DNA of 64,000 nucleotides, taken from contig NZ_JBEDYP020000004.1 of NCBI RefSeq assembly GCF_040117685.2, positions 8,995 to 72,994 of the forward strand. The letters are read 5' to 3'. Every line of letters starts with the position of its first letter. Position 1 is the first letter of the stretch. A model generated the notes under the pieces. That model did no database searches. It saw only the letters and a list, made by a program, of their open reading frames with translations, and was not told the origin of the DNA. Position numbers and translations under genes: made by a program. Positions 50,853 through 59,924 of the stretch are shown here, piece after piece. This stretch comes from Gracilimonas sp040117685. Its GTDB lineage: Bacteria > Bacteroidota > Rhodothermia > Balneolales > Balneolaceae.

Positions 50853-52601
50853 ATGGCTACAGAAATTGGTAAAGAACGCTTGGATGTAGATCAGAAAGTT
50901 GTCGCCCTTTTTGCGTTCGGCATTGTCTGTGCTTTATTGCTAATCCTTATCGTCAACATTTCCATTAATACTTCCTCAGGTATCAGAGCTTATGTGGGTG
51001 GTGAGGGAATGTGGACCAAGGCACAAAAAGAATCTGTTATTCACCTCACCAATTATATCCTTACGGAGAACGAAGAAGAATTTGAACACTTCAAAAGTGC
51101 ACTTCGCGTAAACTTGGGTGACCGGATAGGGCGAGAAGAATTATTAAAAGATGATTATGATTACCAGACCGTATTTGATGGGTTTTTAGAAGGAAAAATT
51201 CACCCTGATGACATCCCCCACCAAATCAACTTATTCCGGCGTTTTCAGTGGCTGCCCCAGGTCAAAAAAGCTATTGAAGTATGGACAGAAGGTGATGAAA
51301 AGATTGCCAAACTCATTCATTTTGGAGACTCTGTCAGAGTTCAAATGCAAGCATCTGATATTAGTTTAGAACAAAAAACGGAATGGGTTACTCAACTTGA
51401 AGAGCTGGACCAAGAACTCACAGAATTGGAAGTCCGTTTTTCCTCGGAGATGGGCAACCTGGCTCGCCTGGTCAACTCCGTATTACGCTGGAGTGTCATA
51501 TTCCTGGGTCTATTGCTTATCGGGATCGGTATTTGGCTGGTCTATCGATTCCTGAACAGCACTAAAATCTGGATGGAAACCCTCAAAGAAAGTGAGGAGC
51601 GCTTTAAGCAAGTGCTTTCCAACTCCAAAGACGTGCTCTATAAAATGAATTTGGATGACAGGGAATACAAATATGTGAGTCCTGCCATTACCTCTATGCT
51701 GGGTTATACGCCGGATGAGTTTCTTAATGGCGGTATCTCATTCATCTTCTCTAAAATGCATCCTAAAGACCGTGAGCGTTTACAACAAATAGTTGAAAAA
51801 TACGATGATATTGAAGACAACGAATTCCTTCCCTTTGTTGAATTTCGGTTAAAAGACAGCACCGGAGACTGGAAGTGGGTTAGCAATGTAAGAACCCTGG
51901 TTCGTAATGCAGAAGGCAAACCTGAGGCTATTATTGGCAGCGTAAGAGATATATCAACCCAAAAGAAACAGGACAAACAACTTAAGGAATCACTTAAAGA
52001 CAAAGAGATTCTTTTGCAGGAAATCCACCACCGGGTAAAAAATAACCTTGCCATCATTTCCAGCCTGCTGGAACTTCAAAAAGATAATGTAAGCCATGAA
52101 GTTGAAGACATGTTGTCTTCCAGCCAGGCGCGTATTAAATCAATTGCCAAGGTGCATGAGAAACTATACGAGTCTTCTACCCTTTCCAATATTCCCCTCG
52201 ATTCCTATATCCGGGAGCTATCAGAAGAAATAAAAAATGCCTACACCAGTGAAAAGAAAGAAATTGAGATTCAGACGGATGTGGTTCCGTTTGAAATTGA
52301 TCTCGACGATGCCATTCCAATAGGACTAATCTTAAATGAGCTGATCAATAATGCCTTTAAACATGCTTTTAAAGAACGAAATGAAGGTATAATCAAGATT
52401 TCTTTGAAGCAAAGTGGCTCAGGAATGGAATTAATGGTTGCCAATAATGGTGACAGTATTTCCGAGGATTTCGATCCGGAGCAAAGCGAGTCGCTGGGAA
52501 TGACGCTTATACAGGTTTTAATCAAAAGGGTAAATGGAGCCCTGACCATCGAAAGCGGAGAATGGACTCGCTTTATAATTCAATTTGAGCTGAACGAGTA
52601 G
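50853..52601 (+). CDS. Membrane sensor histidine kinase with PAS and HisKA_2 domains
   Basis: The 582-residue protein has two helices (about 13-38 and 210-235) flanking a periplasmic sensor region of about 170 residues without a recognised fold. A PAS domain (about 245-370) follows, with FKQVLSNSKDVLYKMNLDDR and VRDISTQKKQDKQLKESL. The kinase core is of HisKA_2/HWE type. The phosphoacceptor His is in LQEIHHRVKNNLAIISSLLE, and the N box is LILNELINNAFKHAF. No response regulator gene is adjacent. It overlaps the convergent PH-domain gene by 29 bases at the 3' end. Confidence 0.93.
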   Translation: MATEIGKERLDVDQKVVALFAFGIVCALLLILIVNISINTSSGIRAYVGGEGMWTKAQKESVIHLTNYILTENEEEFEHFKSALRVNLGDRIGREELLKDDYDYQTVFDGFLEGKIHPDDIPHQINLFRRFQWLPQVKKAIEVWTEGDEKIAKLIHFGDSVRVQMQASDISLEQKTEWVTQLEELDQELTELEVRFSSEMGNLARLVNSVLRWSVIFLGLLLIGIGIWLVYRFLNSTKIWMETLKESEERFKQVLSNSKDVLYKMNLDDREYKYVSPAITSMLGYTPDEFLNGGISFIFSKMHPKDRERLQQIVEKYDDIEDNEFLPFVEFRLKDSTGDWKWVSNVRTLVRNAEGKPEAIIGSVRDISTQKKQDKQLKESLKDKEILLQEIHHRVKNNLAIISSLLELQKDNVSHEVEDMLSSSQARIKSIAKVHEKLYESSTLSNIPLDSYIRELSEEIKNAYTSEKKEIEIQTDVVPFEIDLDDAIPIGLILNELINNAFKHAFKERNEGIIKISLKQSGSGMELMVANNGDSISEDFDPEQSESLGMTLIQVLIKRVNGALTIESGEWTRFIIQFELNE

Positions 52602-54054
52602 ATTCCGGCTCTTCTTCCTCAACGGCCTCATTTACCAGCCACTTTAATACCTTAAAGGTATCTGCTAAGCGGATATCTGCGGTTTCGAAATCCAATCCTC
52701 CTGCACCGGAGGCAGCCGTCACTGTCAGGTTCTGAATGTCTTTATTATCCTGAAATGGATTTTGACTAGTCTCAATATTCTGAATACGGTTTTTCTTTAC
52801 AATGGCCGTTGTCCGTGATACTACCCGATAGCGCATTCTCAGGATTTTATCTCCCAAACCGAGGGCTGCATCTTTATATCTCAGCCACCCCAAATACCCC
52901 AAAACAGGAATTACCAGTAACGATAGCCATCCGTATTCCATCAGGTACCAGGCAATCGGTATCAGAGGTAAAACAAAATAATTAGGACGCCGGATGTATC
53001 TCCATAACGTTTTTCGCGGAGGCCTGATTTGGTATTCCGGTTCTTTATACTCTTCAAGAAACTCTGCCAGAAAAGCACTTATGTTCGAAGATGCGATAAA
53101 AGGCACAAGAACAATAGACCGTCCTTTTTGAGTTTGATCGAAGCCGGCGCTTTCCACGTAAAGCATTCCATACCCAAAAGGCTGACGAATAATCCCTTCC
53201 ACAAACCGAACGGCCTGAATGCGATCGAATGGCACTGTTATGTGCTTCCTCTCCACCAAGCCACTGGTGATAATGAGTTCTTTGGATGTTTTTTCAAGCT
53301 GAAAGTCTGAATATTTGAAAATTACCCCAATAAACGACAGTGCCCATGACACGACAATAATGGTAACTACGACACCAACAATCAGGGTCACATCGCTATA
53401 CCCGGGAAGAGCTTCATACACATATTCAATAGTTTCCTCATTTATAAACTCATCCATCTGGCCCGACACTGCACCGAGAATAGACGCAATCAGACCAAAA
53501 TTACCGGACGTAAAGGCTGCAAAAACCAAATCCTTGGTTGACAATTGCCATTGCCCCAGTACCTCTTCTTCAGCCTCATAAATTTCTTCGGCTTCTCCTT
53601 CCCCCTCTTGAGTTGCTGCCCGTTTTTTGCGTAGCTCAGTCCGTAATGCTTCCGCATCTCCTCGTGAAATGGCACTGATGGTAGCCGTTTCGGTACCTCC
53701 GCCGGCCGTTTTAACTTCCACTTTCACCAACCCAAACATACGCTGTAGCAAGCCTTCTGTAATATCAATCACCTGTATGCGATCTTTGGAAAGGTACATA
53801 TTACTTTTAACGAGCACCCCTTTCTTGATCTGAAGCTCATCTTCGTGTACCCGATACCTGAACACTACCCAACTCAGCACCCCGCTTACCAACGTTATAG
53901 CAATACCACCTAGCAGAAAGTAAAGAAAATACCCTTCGGTATTAGAAGTACCGATGAAAAGCAGAATAACAATGGTGACAAAATTCTGTTTTATGCTTTC
54001 TATCACCCTTGTTACGGCTGCAATGGGATGTTGCCGCTTAAACTCAGACATCAT
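52573..54054 (-). CDS. YdbT-like membrane protein with repeated PH (bPH2) domains
   Basis: The 493-residue protein has pairs of membrane helices alternating with bacterial PH-like domains. Repeats include YRVHEDELQIKKGVLVKSNM (about 70), QLEKTSKELIITSGLVERKH (about 260) and RMRYRVVSRTTAIVKKNRIQ (about 425). Segments such as KDRIQVIDITEGLLQRMFGL are typical of bPH2/DUF304 repeats. YdbT proteins act with the smaller YdbS, encoded just upstream and overlapping by 11 bases here. The pair is linked in some bacteria to envelope stress or antibiotic response. No enzymatic function is evident. Confidence 0.9.
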   Translation of the reverse strand: MMSEFKRQHPIAAVTRVIESIKQNFVTIVILLFIGTSNTEGYFLYFLLGGIAITLVSGVLSWVVFRYRVHEDELQIKKGVLVKSNMYLSKDRIQVIDITEGLLQRMFGLVKVEVKTAGGGTETATISAISRGDAEALRTELRKKRAATQEGEGEAEEIYEAEEEVLGQWQLSTKDLVFAAFTSGNFGLIASILGAVSGQMDEFINEETIEYVYEALPGYSDVTLIVGVVVTIIVVSWALSFIGVIFKYSDFQLEKTSKELIITSGLVERKHITVPFDRIQAVRFVEGIIRQPFGYGMLYVESAGFDQTQKGRSIVLVPFIASSNISAFLAEFLEEYKEPEYQIRPPRKTLWRYIRRPNYFVLPLIPIAWYLMEYGWLSLLVIPVLGYLGWLRYKDAALGLGDKILRMRYRVVSRTTAIVKKNRIQNIETSQNPFQDNKDIQNLTVTAASGAGGLDFETADIRLADTFKVLKWLVNEAVEEEEPESTRSAQIEL

Positions 54055-54553
54055 CTTTCACCTTCCGTACAAGTGTAGAGATCGTGGTGCGGAGCTCGTC
54101 AGCTGTATCATCGTCAAGCGCCGGAATTTCGTGGGTGGTAGCTGCTGTGGAAATGGTAACCGAAGACAGCCCGAACTTTCGATAAATGGGGCCTTGCTTG
54201 GTATCCACGTGCTGAACCCGGTTTATGGGAACGAGTGTTCTTTTTTTGATGATAATTCCACGAAGCATATCAACTTCTTTTTCGGACACATCGTATTTCC
54301 ATCGTTTCCACCGAATGTTGGGCAGCAACACTCCGGTTAACAAATAAAGGACCAGGGAAGTAAAAAAGATACAACCAAACAAAAGCCAGTCTAAGCCATG
54401 GTACCATGGCGTGCCGATGCCAAAGTTATGATTTATAGCCAGGGCCAGTTGAATAATTGAAGGGGTAAACCAAAACAATCCGAATAGCAAAGCATTTACG
54501 GTCCAGGCTTTGATAGCATCTTTATGGATTCGGGTAGCGGGCTCTTGATTCAT
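54044..54553 (-). CDS. YdbS-like PH-domain membrane protein
   Basis: The 169-residue protein has two membrane helices (about 14-40 and 46-72) and one PH-like domain (about 80-160), with RWKRWKYDVSEKEVDMLRGI and VPINRVQHVDTKQGPIYRKF, the bPH2 signature. It overlaps the following YdbT-like gene by 11 bases and is probably its partner. The two are likely assembled in the inner membrane. The function is not known. Confidence 0.9.
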   Translation of the reverse strand: MNQEPATRIHKDAIKAWTVNALLFGLFWFTPSIIQLALAINHNFGIGTPWYHGLDWLLFGCIFFTSLVLYLLTGVLLPNIRWKRWKYDVSEKEVDMLRGIIIKKRTLVPINRVQHVDTKQGPIYRKFGLSSVTISTAATTHEIPALDDDTADELRTTISTLVRKVKDDV

Positions 54554-54621
54554 GCACTAATCGATTGAAGCGTTAATTTCAGCCAGATAATAAAAAAGAT
54601 AAATGGTTAAATGTTCCTGAA

Positions 54622-54656
54622 AATAAAAAAAGCCACACAATGGTGGCTTTTCTTTT
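54622..54656 (-). terminator. Intrinsic terminator after the histone-like gene
   Basis: On the minus strand AAGCCAC and GTGGCTT form a 7-base stem (54630-54649) followed by TTTTTTATTTTC. The flanking A-rich side also gives a T-tract on the plus strand, so it could act in both directions. Confidence 0.85.
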
Positions 54657-54673
54657 AAATGTGGTAAAGGAAA

Positions 54674-54850
54674 TTACATCGCGTTTTTCTTCGCTTGAAT
54701 TTCCTGACGGATTTCGTGAGAAAGCTTCTTAAGAGTCATCAGGTGCTTACGGGCACGCGTACCGGCAGCCTTGTTTCCTTTCTCATAAAATTTCTTCATG
54801 TCAACTTGCAGTTCTTCTACTACGTTGCTGATATCGTCCATTCTACTCAT
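54674..54850 (-). CDS. Histone H1-like small basic DNA-binding protein (58 residues)
   Basis: This short gene encodes MSRMDDISNVVEELQVDMKK, then FYEKGNKAAGTRARKHLMTL, then KKLSHEIRQEIQAKKNAM. It is helical and basic, with the KFYEKGNKAAGTRAR core shared with the small histone H1-like (Hc1-type) proteins of Bacteroidetes. A strong ribosome site (AAGGAG, about eight bases before ATG) and the terminator just downstream support it as a highly expressed monocistronic gene. It probably binds DNA non-specifically and helps organise the nucleoid. Confidence 0.88.
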   Translation of the reverse strand: MSRMDDISNVVEELQVDMKKFYEKGNKAAGTRARKHLMTLKKLSHEIRQEIQAKKNAM

Positions 54851-55000
54851 GTGTTGTACTCCTTATAATTTTGTTTCGATTAATTAAAGGTGTTTATATG
54901 GAACTAATTAAACACCTGCTTTTTAAGTTACTGTGTTGTTCTATACAGTAGTAAAATCTGCGTTAATTTAACAAATAAGCAGATAAATACATTGTTTTCT

Positions 55001-56293
55001 TTAATTCTGGTTTATAGGCACTTCTTCCCGGGTTGTTCCCTTAACCTCATCCACACCTAACATTAAAGCTAATCCCACAACCAAAAGCAACAAAATGGCA
55101 CTCATTCCCCACCGCTGATTATCCATCATTAAGGTAATCCAACCCACCATAATAGGCCCGGCAAAAGTGGTTACTTTCCCGGACAGAGCAAACAGCCCAT
55201 ACATTTGATTTCGTTTATCTTGCGGGGCCAGTCTTCCCATAAATGTCCGGCTTGATGCCTGTACGGGACCCACAAATATTCCAAGCAGCAAACCCCACAC
55301 CCAAAACCAGAGCTCCGCCTCCACAAAAAGAACGGCCACAACCGGTACGATCAGCCCCACCAACGACCACACGATTGTGTTTTTACTGCCACTGATATCA
55401 TCCAGCCAGGAAAACCCGAAAGCGCCCAGTCCGGCCGTCACATTGAGAGCGATACCAAACATAAAGATCTGCCCGGTATCAAAACCGAAAGTTCCGGCTG
55501 CATACACTCCCCCCATTGCAAAAATGGTGGCCAGGCCGTCATTGTAAAACAAACGTGCCAGTAAAAACTTCCAGATATTGGGTTCATCCTTAAGCATGGC
55601 AATCCCGTTCTTGAGTTCCTTCATCCCATCCTTCACCGCCACCGACATACTTTTATTTTTTGAAGGCACGTCTTCCGTTTTCAAAAACATGGGAATACTA
55701 AAAACAGCATACCACAAGCCGGTGAACAGAAAAGTGATTCTTACATTCTGCAATGAGCCTTCATCCAGCCCAAATACATCGGCACCGTACTCAACAAAAC
55801 CGAAGTACCCGATGATAAGGCAAACCAGTCCTCCGGCATATCCCATAGCCCAACCCCAGCCCGACCATTTTCCAATGGTTAAACTGGTGGTTAAATCAGG
55901 CAGCATGGCATTGTAGAAAATGAATGAGAGCTCGGCTCCCAACGTAGCAATGAAAGCCATTGAAAGGGCAAACCAGATAAAATCAGAGCTGGGTTCGGCA
56001 AACCAAAGCATACTGCATCCGATTACACAAAGGGCGGTAAAGAAGGCAATCCACGGTTTTCGGCGGCCTCCTTCATCGGCAATTGAACCTAAAAAAGGTG
56101 CAGAGATCGCTATGACAAAACCCGCCAACCCGATCATATTTCCCCATAAAGCCGTACCTGAGGTTTCATTTTCAGCAATGGATTGGGCAAAATAGGCCGC
56201 AAATACAAAGGTTTGGATCATCACGAAATAGGCCGAATTGGCCCAGTCGTACATTGCCCAGGCGAAGAGTCCTTTTGAAGATTTCTCAGGCAT
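55001..56293 (-). CDS. UMF1-family major facilitator transporter
   Basis: The 430-residue protein has twelve predicted helices. It starts with LFAWAMYDWANSAYFVMIQT, the UMF1/Atg22-like signature (YDWANSAY). DEGGRRKPWIAF in the loop after helix 3 is the MFS cytoplasmic motif. UMF1 proteins are found in Bacteroidetes and proteobacteria and may export amino acids or other small molecules; the substrate is not known. It is transcribed alone, with 150 bases to the histone-like gene on one side and a divergent endonuclease-fold gene on the other. Confidence 0.9.
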   Translation of the reverse strand: MPEKSSKGLFAWAMYDWANSAYFVMIQTFVFAAYFAQSIAENETSGTALWGNMIGLAGFVIAISAPFLGSIADEGGRRKPWIAFFTALCVIGCSMLWFAEPSSDFIWFALSMAFIATLGAELSFIFYNAMLPDLTTSLTIGKWSGWGWAMGYAGGLVCLIIGYFGFVEYGADVFGLDEGSLQNVRITFLFTGLWYAVFSIPMFLKTEDVPSKNKSMSVAVKDGMKELKNGIAMLKDEPNIWKFLLARLFYNDGLATIFAMGGVYAAGTFGFDTGQIFMFGIALNVTAGLGAFGFSWLDDISGSKNTIVWSLVGLIVPVVAVLFVEAELWFWVWGLLLGIFVGPVQASSRTFMGRLAPQDKRNQMYGLFALSGKVTTFAGPIMVGWITLMMDNQRWGMSAILLLLVVGLALMLGVDEVKGTTREEVPINQN

Positions 56294-56472
56294 AGGAAAT
56301 TTTTTAAATGGATGGAGAGCCCGAATATCGGTTTTGGCAGCGGGAATGCAAAATTAAATAACCGTACTTTACCGATACCTGAGCTCTTATCTTAGATGGT
56401 AATCCTCACAATTCCATCACAAACTTTAAAAGTTCCATAACATTAAAACCCATACCATCTTATTAAAAAGAT

Positions 56473-57456
56473 ATGCGCCTGCTTTTACCGATTCTGATAC
56501 TCGTCTCTTCATCTTGCACCCTTCAACAGCAAAAAGAACAGCCCGATCCTGACTTATTTTCTCAGACTTTGGCTACACCGGGCTGGTATCAAGCCTCTGA
56601 CTTTGACACCGTGAAGGTTCTGTCCTGGAATGTAGAGCATTTTGTGGATGAGGTGGACAACCCGTACATCGATAATAGCCGGGAGAATAATCCGCCTGAG
56701 AATATGGATCAGCGCCGGGAGCTATTTGCTGAGATCATTAAAAAAGCGGATGCCGATATTGTGGTTCTTCAGGAATTTGAAAGTGACAGCTATGCCCAGA
56801 AATTAGCCGAAGAGCATTTTCCGGAGTTGGGTTACCAGGTTTTTGCAGGCCACGAGAGCAACGACTGGTATATGAATGTAGTGGTGATGAGCCGTATCCC
56901 TTTAGGGCTGTTTCACAGCTATGCCACAACAAATACACCGATCCTTGAACAAGTAGATGATGAAGGTAATCCTGCTTCACAGGCATTTACCAACAATCGT
57001 ATGTGGACCACAGAAGTGTTGGTGAACCCGGACTATTCATTTTATTTAACCGGTGTACATCTGAAAGCGGGCCGTGGTGACCGAAATGAGAATTGGCGAC
57101 TTGGACAAATCAATCTGTTGCGGGCACATTACAATCAACTGTTGGCGCTGAATCCCGATGAAAATATTCTGGCTGTGGGTGATTTCAACAGCACACCAGA
57201 CAGTGATGAATTCCAAGCTTTTCTTGGAACCGGTTCATCTATAGAATTCGTAGATCTTTTGACCGGAACGGGAGTGTACTCTCACCCGGCTGATTCTGCC
57301 TTCTGGCGTATTGATCACATTCTTCCCAATAACAACATGAAGAGTGAAGTTGCCGGGGATACGGTGATTGTGAATTACTACTTTTCGCCTGACTCAATGA
57401 ATATAGCGGCAGACCACCTGCCAATGAGCATCGAGATCATCCCAAAAGATTTATAA
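56473..57456 (+). CDS. Exported endonuclease/exonuclease/phosphatase-family lipoprotein
   Basis: The 327-residue protein has a lipoprotein signal with lipobox VSSSC. An EEP fold follows: VKVLSWNVEHFVDE (about 45), VVLQEFESD (about 95), LTGVHLKAGRG (about 195), VGDFNSTPDS (about 235) and the catalytic ADHLPM (about 315). These are the metal and phosphate residues of the DNase I/phosphatase fold. It may degrade extracellular DNA or act on a phosphate ester. It overlaps the end of the convergent protoporphyrinogen oxidase gene by six bases. Confidence 0.9.
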   Translation: MRLLLPILILVSSSCTLQQQKEQPDPDLFSQTLATPGWYQASDFDTVKVLSWNVEHFVDEVDNPYIDNSRENNPPENMDQRRELFAEIIKKADADIVVLQEFESDSYAQKLAEEHFPELGYQVFAGHESNDWYMNVVVMSRIPLGLFHSYATTNTPILEQVDDEGNPASQAFTNNRMWTTEVLVNPDYSFYLTGVHLKAGRGDRNENWRLGQINLLRAHYNQLLALNPDENILAVGDFNSTPDSDEFQAFLGTGSSIEFVDLLTGTGVYSHPADSAFWRIDHILPNNNMKSEVAGDTVIVNYYFSPDSMNIAADHLPMSIEIIPKDL

Positions 57457-58797
57457 CAAAGCGGTAACTCCTTCAACCAATTCTTCCGCTCCCTGAATGC
57501 AATCCGGCACGGAGACGCCCCAGCGGTAATTACCGCCTAAATGCAGGCCGGGATTTTCAGATTCAAATTGTTGAAGCTTCTGTTTTTTCTGTTCGTAGCC
57601 AACATCAAATTGGGGAATGGCTTTTTTCCAGAGGTGAGATTTAATGAAGGCCGGGGAAGCATCTGTCTCCATAAGCTCACAATACTCTTTTAGAATCTCT
57701 TCTTCCACCTCTTCTACCGGCCCGGTCAAAATTCCCCGATCGTGCGCCCCTCCTGTCATCAGGGTAGCATGAAAATACCCATCTGCCGTTAGCTCAGGAA
57801 AGATGCTTGATTTCCAAATGGCACCCAGCAGTCTGATTCGTTCTTTTCTGGGAATCAAAAACCCGAACCCTTTTCGCTTCACGTCAATTTCAGACGCATT
57901 GAACAACACTTGTGTTGAAAGCATCGGGACATAATCAATACTTACCAGTTCAGCAGATATTTCCGGATCAAATCTTCTTAGTATTCGGCCCAGGCTATAT
58001 GCAGGAATGCAAGAGATGACGTTGCTTGACCAGAATTCTTCATCCTCCGTCAGAACTTTGTAGCCAGACTCTGACTTTTCCAACGCTTTTACTTCATCAT
58101 ACAAAATATGGCCAGAAATTCTTTCCGTGATAGCTTCGGTTAGCTGTTGAATTCCTTTTCTGAAGGAAAGCACTATCGGTTTTATTGCTTTCTTCTCTTT
58201 TTTTGAACGAATAGCACCCCAGGCTATAGACCCGTAATCCTGTTCATATTCTGCAAGCTTGGGCAGCACCGACTCCTTGCTCATCCTGTAAATATTGCCT
58301 GCATAGATGCCCGAAAACACCGGATCTGCAAGATAATCGACTGCCTCTTTACCGATTCTTCGCTCCAGAAAATCACCGATGCTTTCATCCCCGACCACCC
58401 CATCTTTCACAAACGGCTCTTTGAGTAACCGAAGCTTTGCTTTTGGGGATAAAATCTTTGTTGATATCAGAGAAAAAAGGCTCGGTTTCAGTTCCTGTAG
58501 TGAGCGGTCCCGAACAATATACCGGGTTTTAAAAGCTTCGGATATCTGAATCAGATCATTTGAAATACCTAAGTCTTCGGCGAGTTCCCTGATGTTACCG
58601 TTTCGGTCGCGCAAGGAATTGGGGCCGAAATCCATCACTGATTCCTGTGCCATCTTTGAGCTAATGGCTCCCCCGGTTTCATCCTGTTTCTCAAATAGCT
58701 TGAATGGTATTCCCTTTCGGTGGAGAAACCATGCCACAGAAAGGCCCGATATTCCCCCACCCAGAATTATAACTTCTTTTGAAGTTAAGTTACTCAA
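57451..58797 (-). CDS. hemY: Protoporphyrinogen oxidase (FAD-dependent, HemY type)
   Basis: The 448-residue protein has an N-terminal dinucleotide fold ILGGGISGLSVAWFLHRKG (about 11) and EKQDETGGAISSK. It has LRDRNGNIRELAEDL and the C-terminal HLGGNYRWGVSVPDCIQGA (about 425), both typical of the oxygen-dependent oxidase. It oxidises protoporphyrinogen IX to protoporphyrin IX in heme synthesis. The start is TTG at 58797, overlapping the ferrochelatase stop by four bases (TTGA). The coupling makes functional sense, because ferrochelatase uses its product. There is no ATG ahead of the FAD motif. Confidence 0.93.
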   Translation of the reverse strand: MSNLTSKEVIILGGGISGLSVAWFLHRKGIPFKLFEKQDETGGAISSKMAQESVMDFGPNSLRDRNGNIRELAEDLGISNDLIQISEAFKTRYIVRDRSLQELKPSLFSLISTKILSPKAKLRLLKEPFVKDGVVGDESIGDFLERRIGKEAVDYLADPVFSGIYAGNIYRMSKESVLPKLAEYEQDYGSIAWGAIRSKKEKKAIKPIVLSFRKGIQQLTEAITERISGHILYDEVKALEKSESGYKVLTEDEEFWSSNVISCIPAYSLGRILRRFDPEISAELVSIDYVPMLSTQVLFNASEIDVKRKGFGFLIPRKERIRLLGAIWKSSIFPELTADGYFHATLMTGGAHDRGILTGPVEEVEEEILKEYCELMETDASPAFIKSHLWKKAIPQFDVGYEQKKQKLQQFESENPGLHLGGNYRWGVSVPDCIQGAEELVEGVTALL

Positions 58798-59861
58798 GCC
58801 GCCTCAACCTTTTTCACTTTAAGCTTTTCTGTGCACCATTTTTCAAGCGTGTCTATCCAAAGGTCGCTATCGTTTACACAAGGAATCAGGATTAAATCTT
58901 CACCACCGGCTTCCACAAAGTCTTCCTTACCGCGGATGCCAATCTCCTCGAGTGTCTCAATACAGTCTGAAATAAAAGCCGGACAACAAACCGCAACCTT
59001 CTTCACCCCTTCTTCCTCAGCCAGTCGAACCAGCTCAGCATCGGTGGCGGGTGTGAGCCAGGGATCAATCCCTAATTTGGACTGAAAGGCTGTGCTATAG
59101 CTGAAGTCCCTGCTATCCAGATCAAGATAATCGGCGGCATTCTTTGTGGTCATCAAATCCTGGTGACGGTAGCAAAAGGTATGTGCCGGTGAATTTACGT
59201 TACAGCAGTCTTCGCACTTCAGGCAGTGATCACCGGTGATATCCCGTTTCTTAATCTGCCGCTCCGGTACGCCGTGATAGGAAAACAACAGGTGGTCAAT
59301 ATCGTGCTCATCAATATAAGGTCGAATACTTTCCCCCAGCGCTTTCACGTAATCCGGGTCGTTATAAAAGGCCTCTTTAAATTCTACCTGAAGCTGAGGG
59401 TACTTTGACTGCCAAACTTCTTTAGCTTTTTCAATCACCGTTTCGGTTGTAGCCATCGCGTACTGAGGATATAGCGGAATCAGGAAAACACGATCGAGAT
59501 TTGGGTTCTTTTCCATCAGTTCATCAAAACCTGCTTCAATAGATGGATTTCCGTACCTCATTCCCATGGAAACGGGAACATCATTTCCCAATCGCTCCTG
59601 GAGTTTATCAATAACACGCTGCGTAATTACAATCAAAGGCGAGCCTTCATCCCACCAAATCAATTCATATGCCTCTCCCGATTCTTTTGGGCGAAAAGGC
59701 AAAATAAATGCTTCTACAATGGTTTTACGGATGGGTGCCGGAAAGTCAATGACCCGTTTATCGGTGAGAAATTCTCTCAGATATACTTTTAAATCTGCGG
59801 GTTCATAACTATCGGGGGAACCGAGGTTAACCAATAAAATTCCAGTGTTCGATTGTGCCAT
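58794..59861 (-). CDS. hemH: Ferrochelatase
   Basis: The 355-residue enzyme inserts Fe(II) into protoporphyrin IX. The N-terminus is ILLVNLGSPDSYEPADLKVY. The catalytic His is in LLFSYHGVPERQIKKRD (about 200) and the Glu in ISDCIETLEEIG (about 305). An internal Cys cluster (GDHCLKCEDCCNVNSPAHTF, about 215-235) is more Cys-rich than in E. coli and could hold an Fe-S cluster, as some bacterial ferrochelatases do. It is the first gene of a two-gene heme operon with hemY. The nearby AhpD-like and epimerase genes are separate. Confidence 0.95.
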   Translation of the reverse strand: MAQSNTGILLVNLGSPDSYEPADLKVYLREFLTDKRVIDFPAPIRKTIVEAFILPFRPKESGEAYELIWWDEGSPLIVITQRVIDKLQERLGNDVPVSMGMRYGNPSIEAGFDELMEKNPNLDRVFLIPLYPQYAMATTETVIEKAKEVWQSKYPQLQVEFKEAFYNDPDYVKALGESIRPYIDEHDIDHLLFSYHGVPERQIKKRDITGDHCLKCEDCCNVNSPAHTFCYRHQDLMTTKNAADYLDLDSRDFSYSTAFQSKLGIDPWLTPATDAELVRLAEEEGVKKVAVCCPAFISDCIETLEEIGIRGKEDFVEAGGEDLILIPCVNDSDLWIDTLEKWCTEKLKVKKVEAA

Positions 59862-59924
59862 GCCTGAATTTGATCTATGTTTAGTGTACAGTTAAGCAAT
59901 AACTATATTTAATATGAAGAAAAT

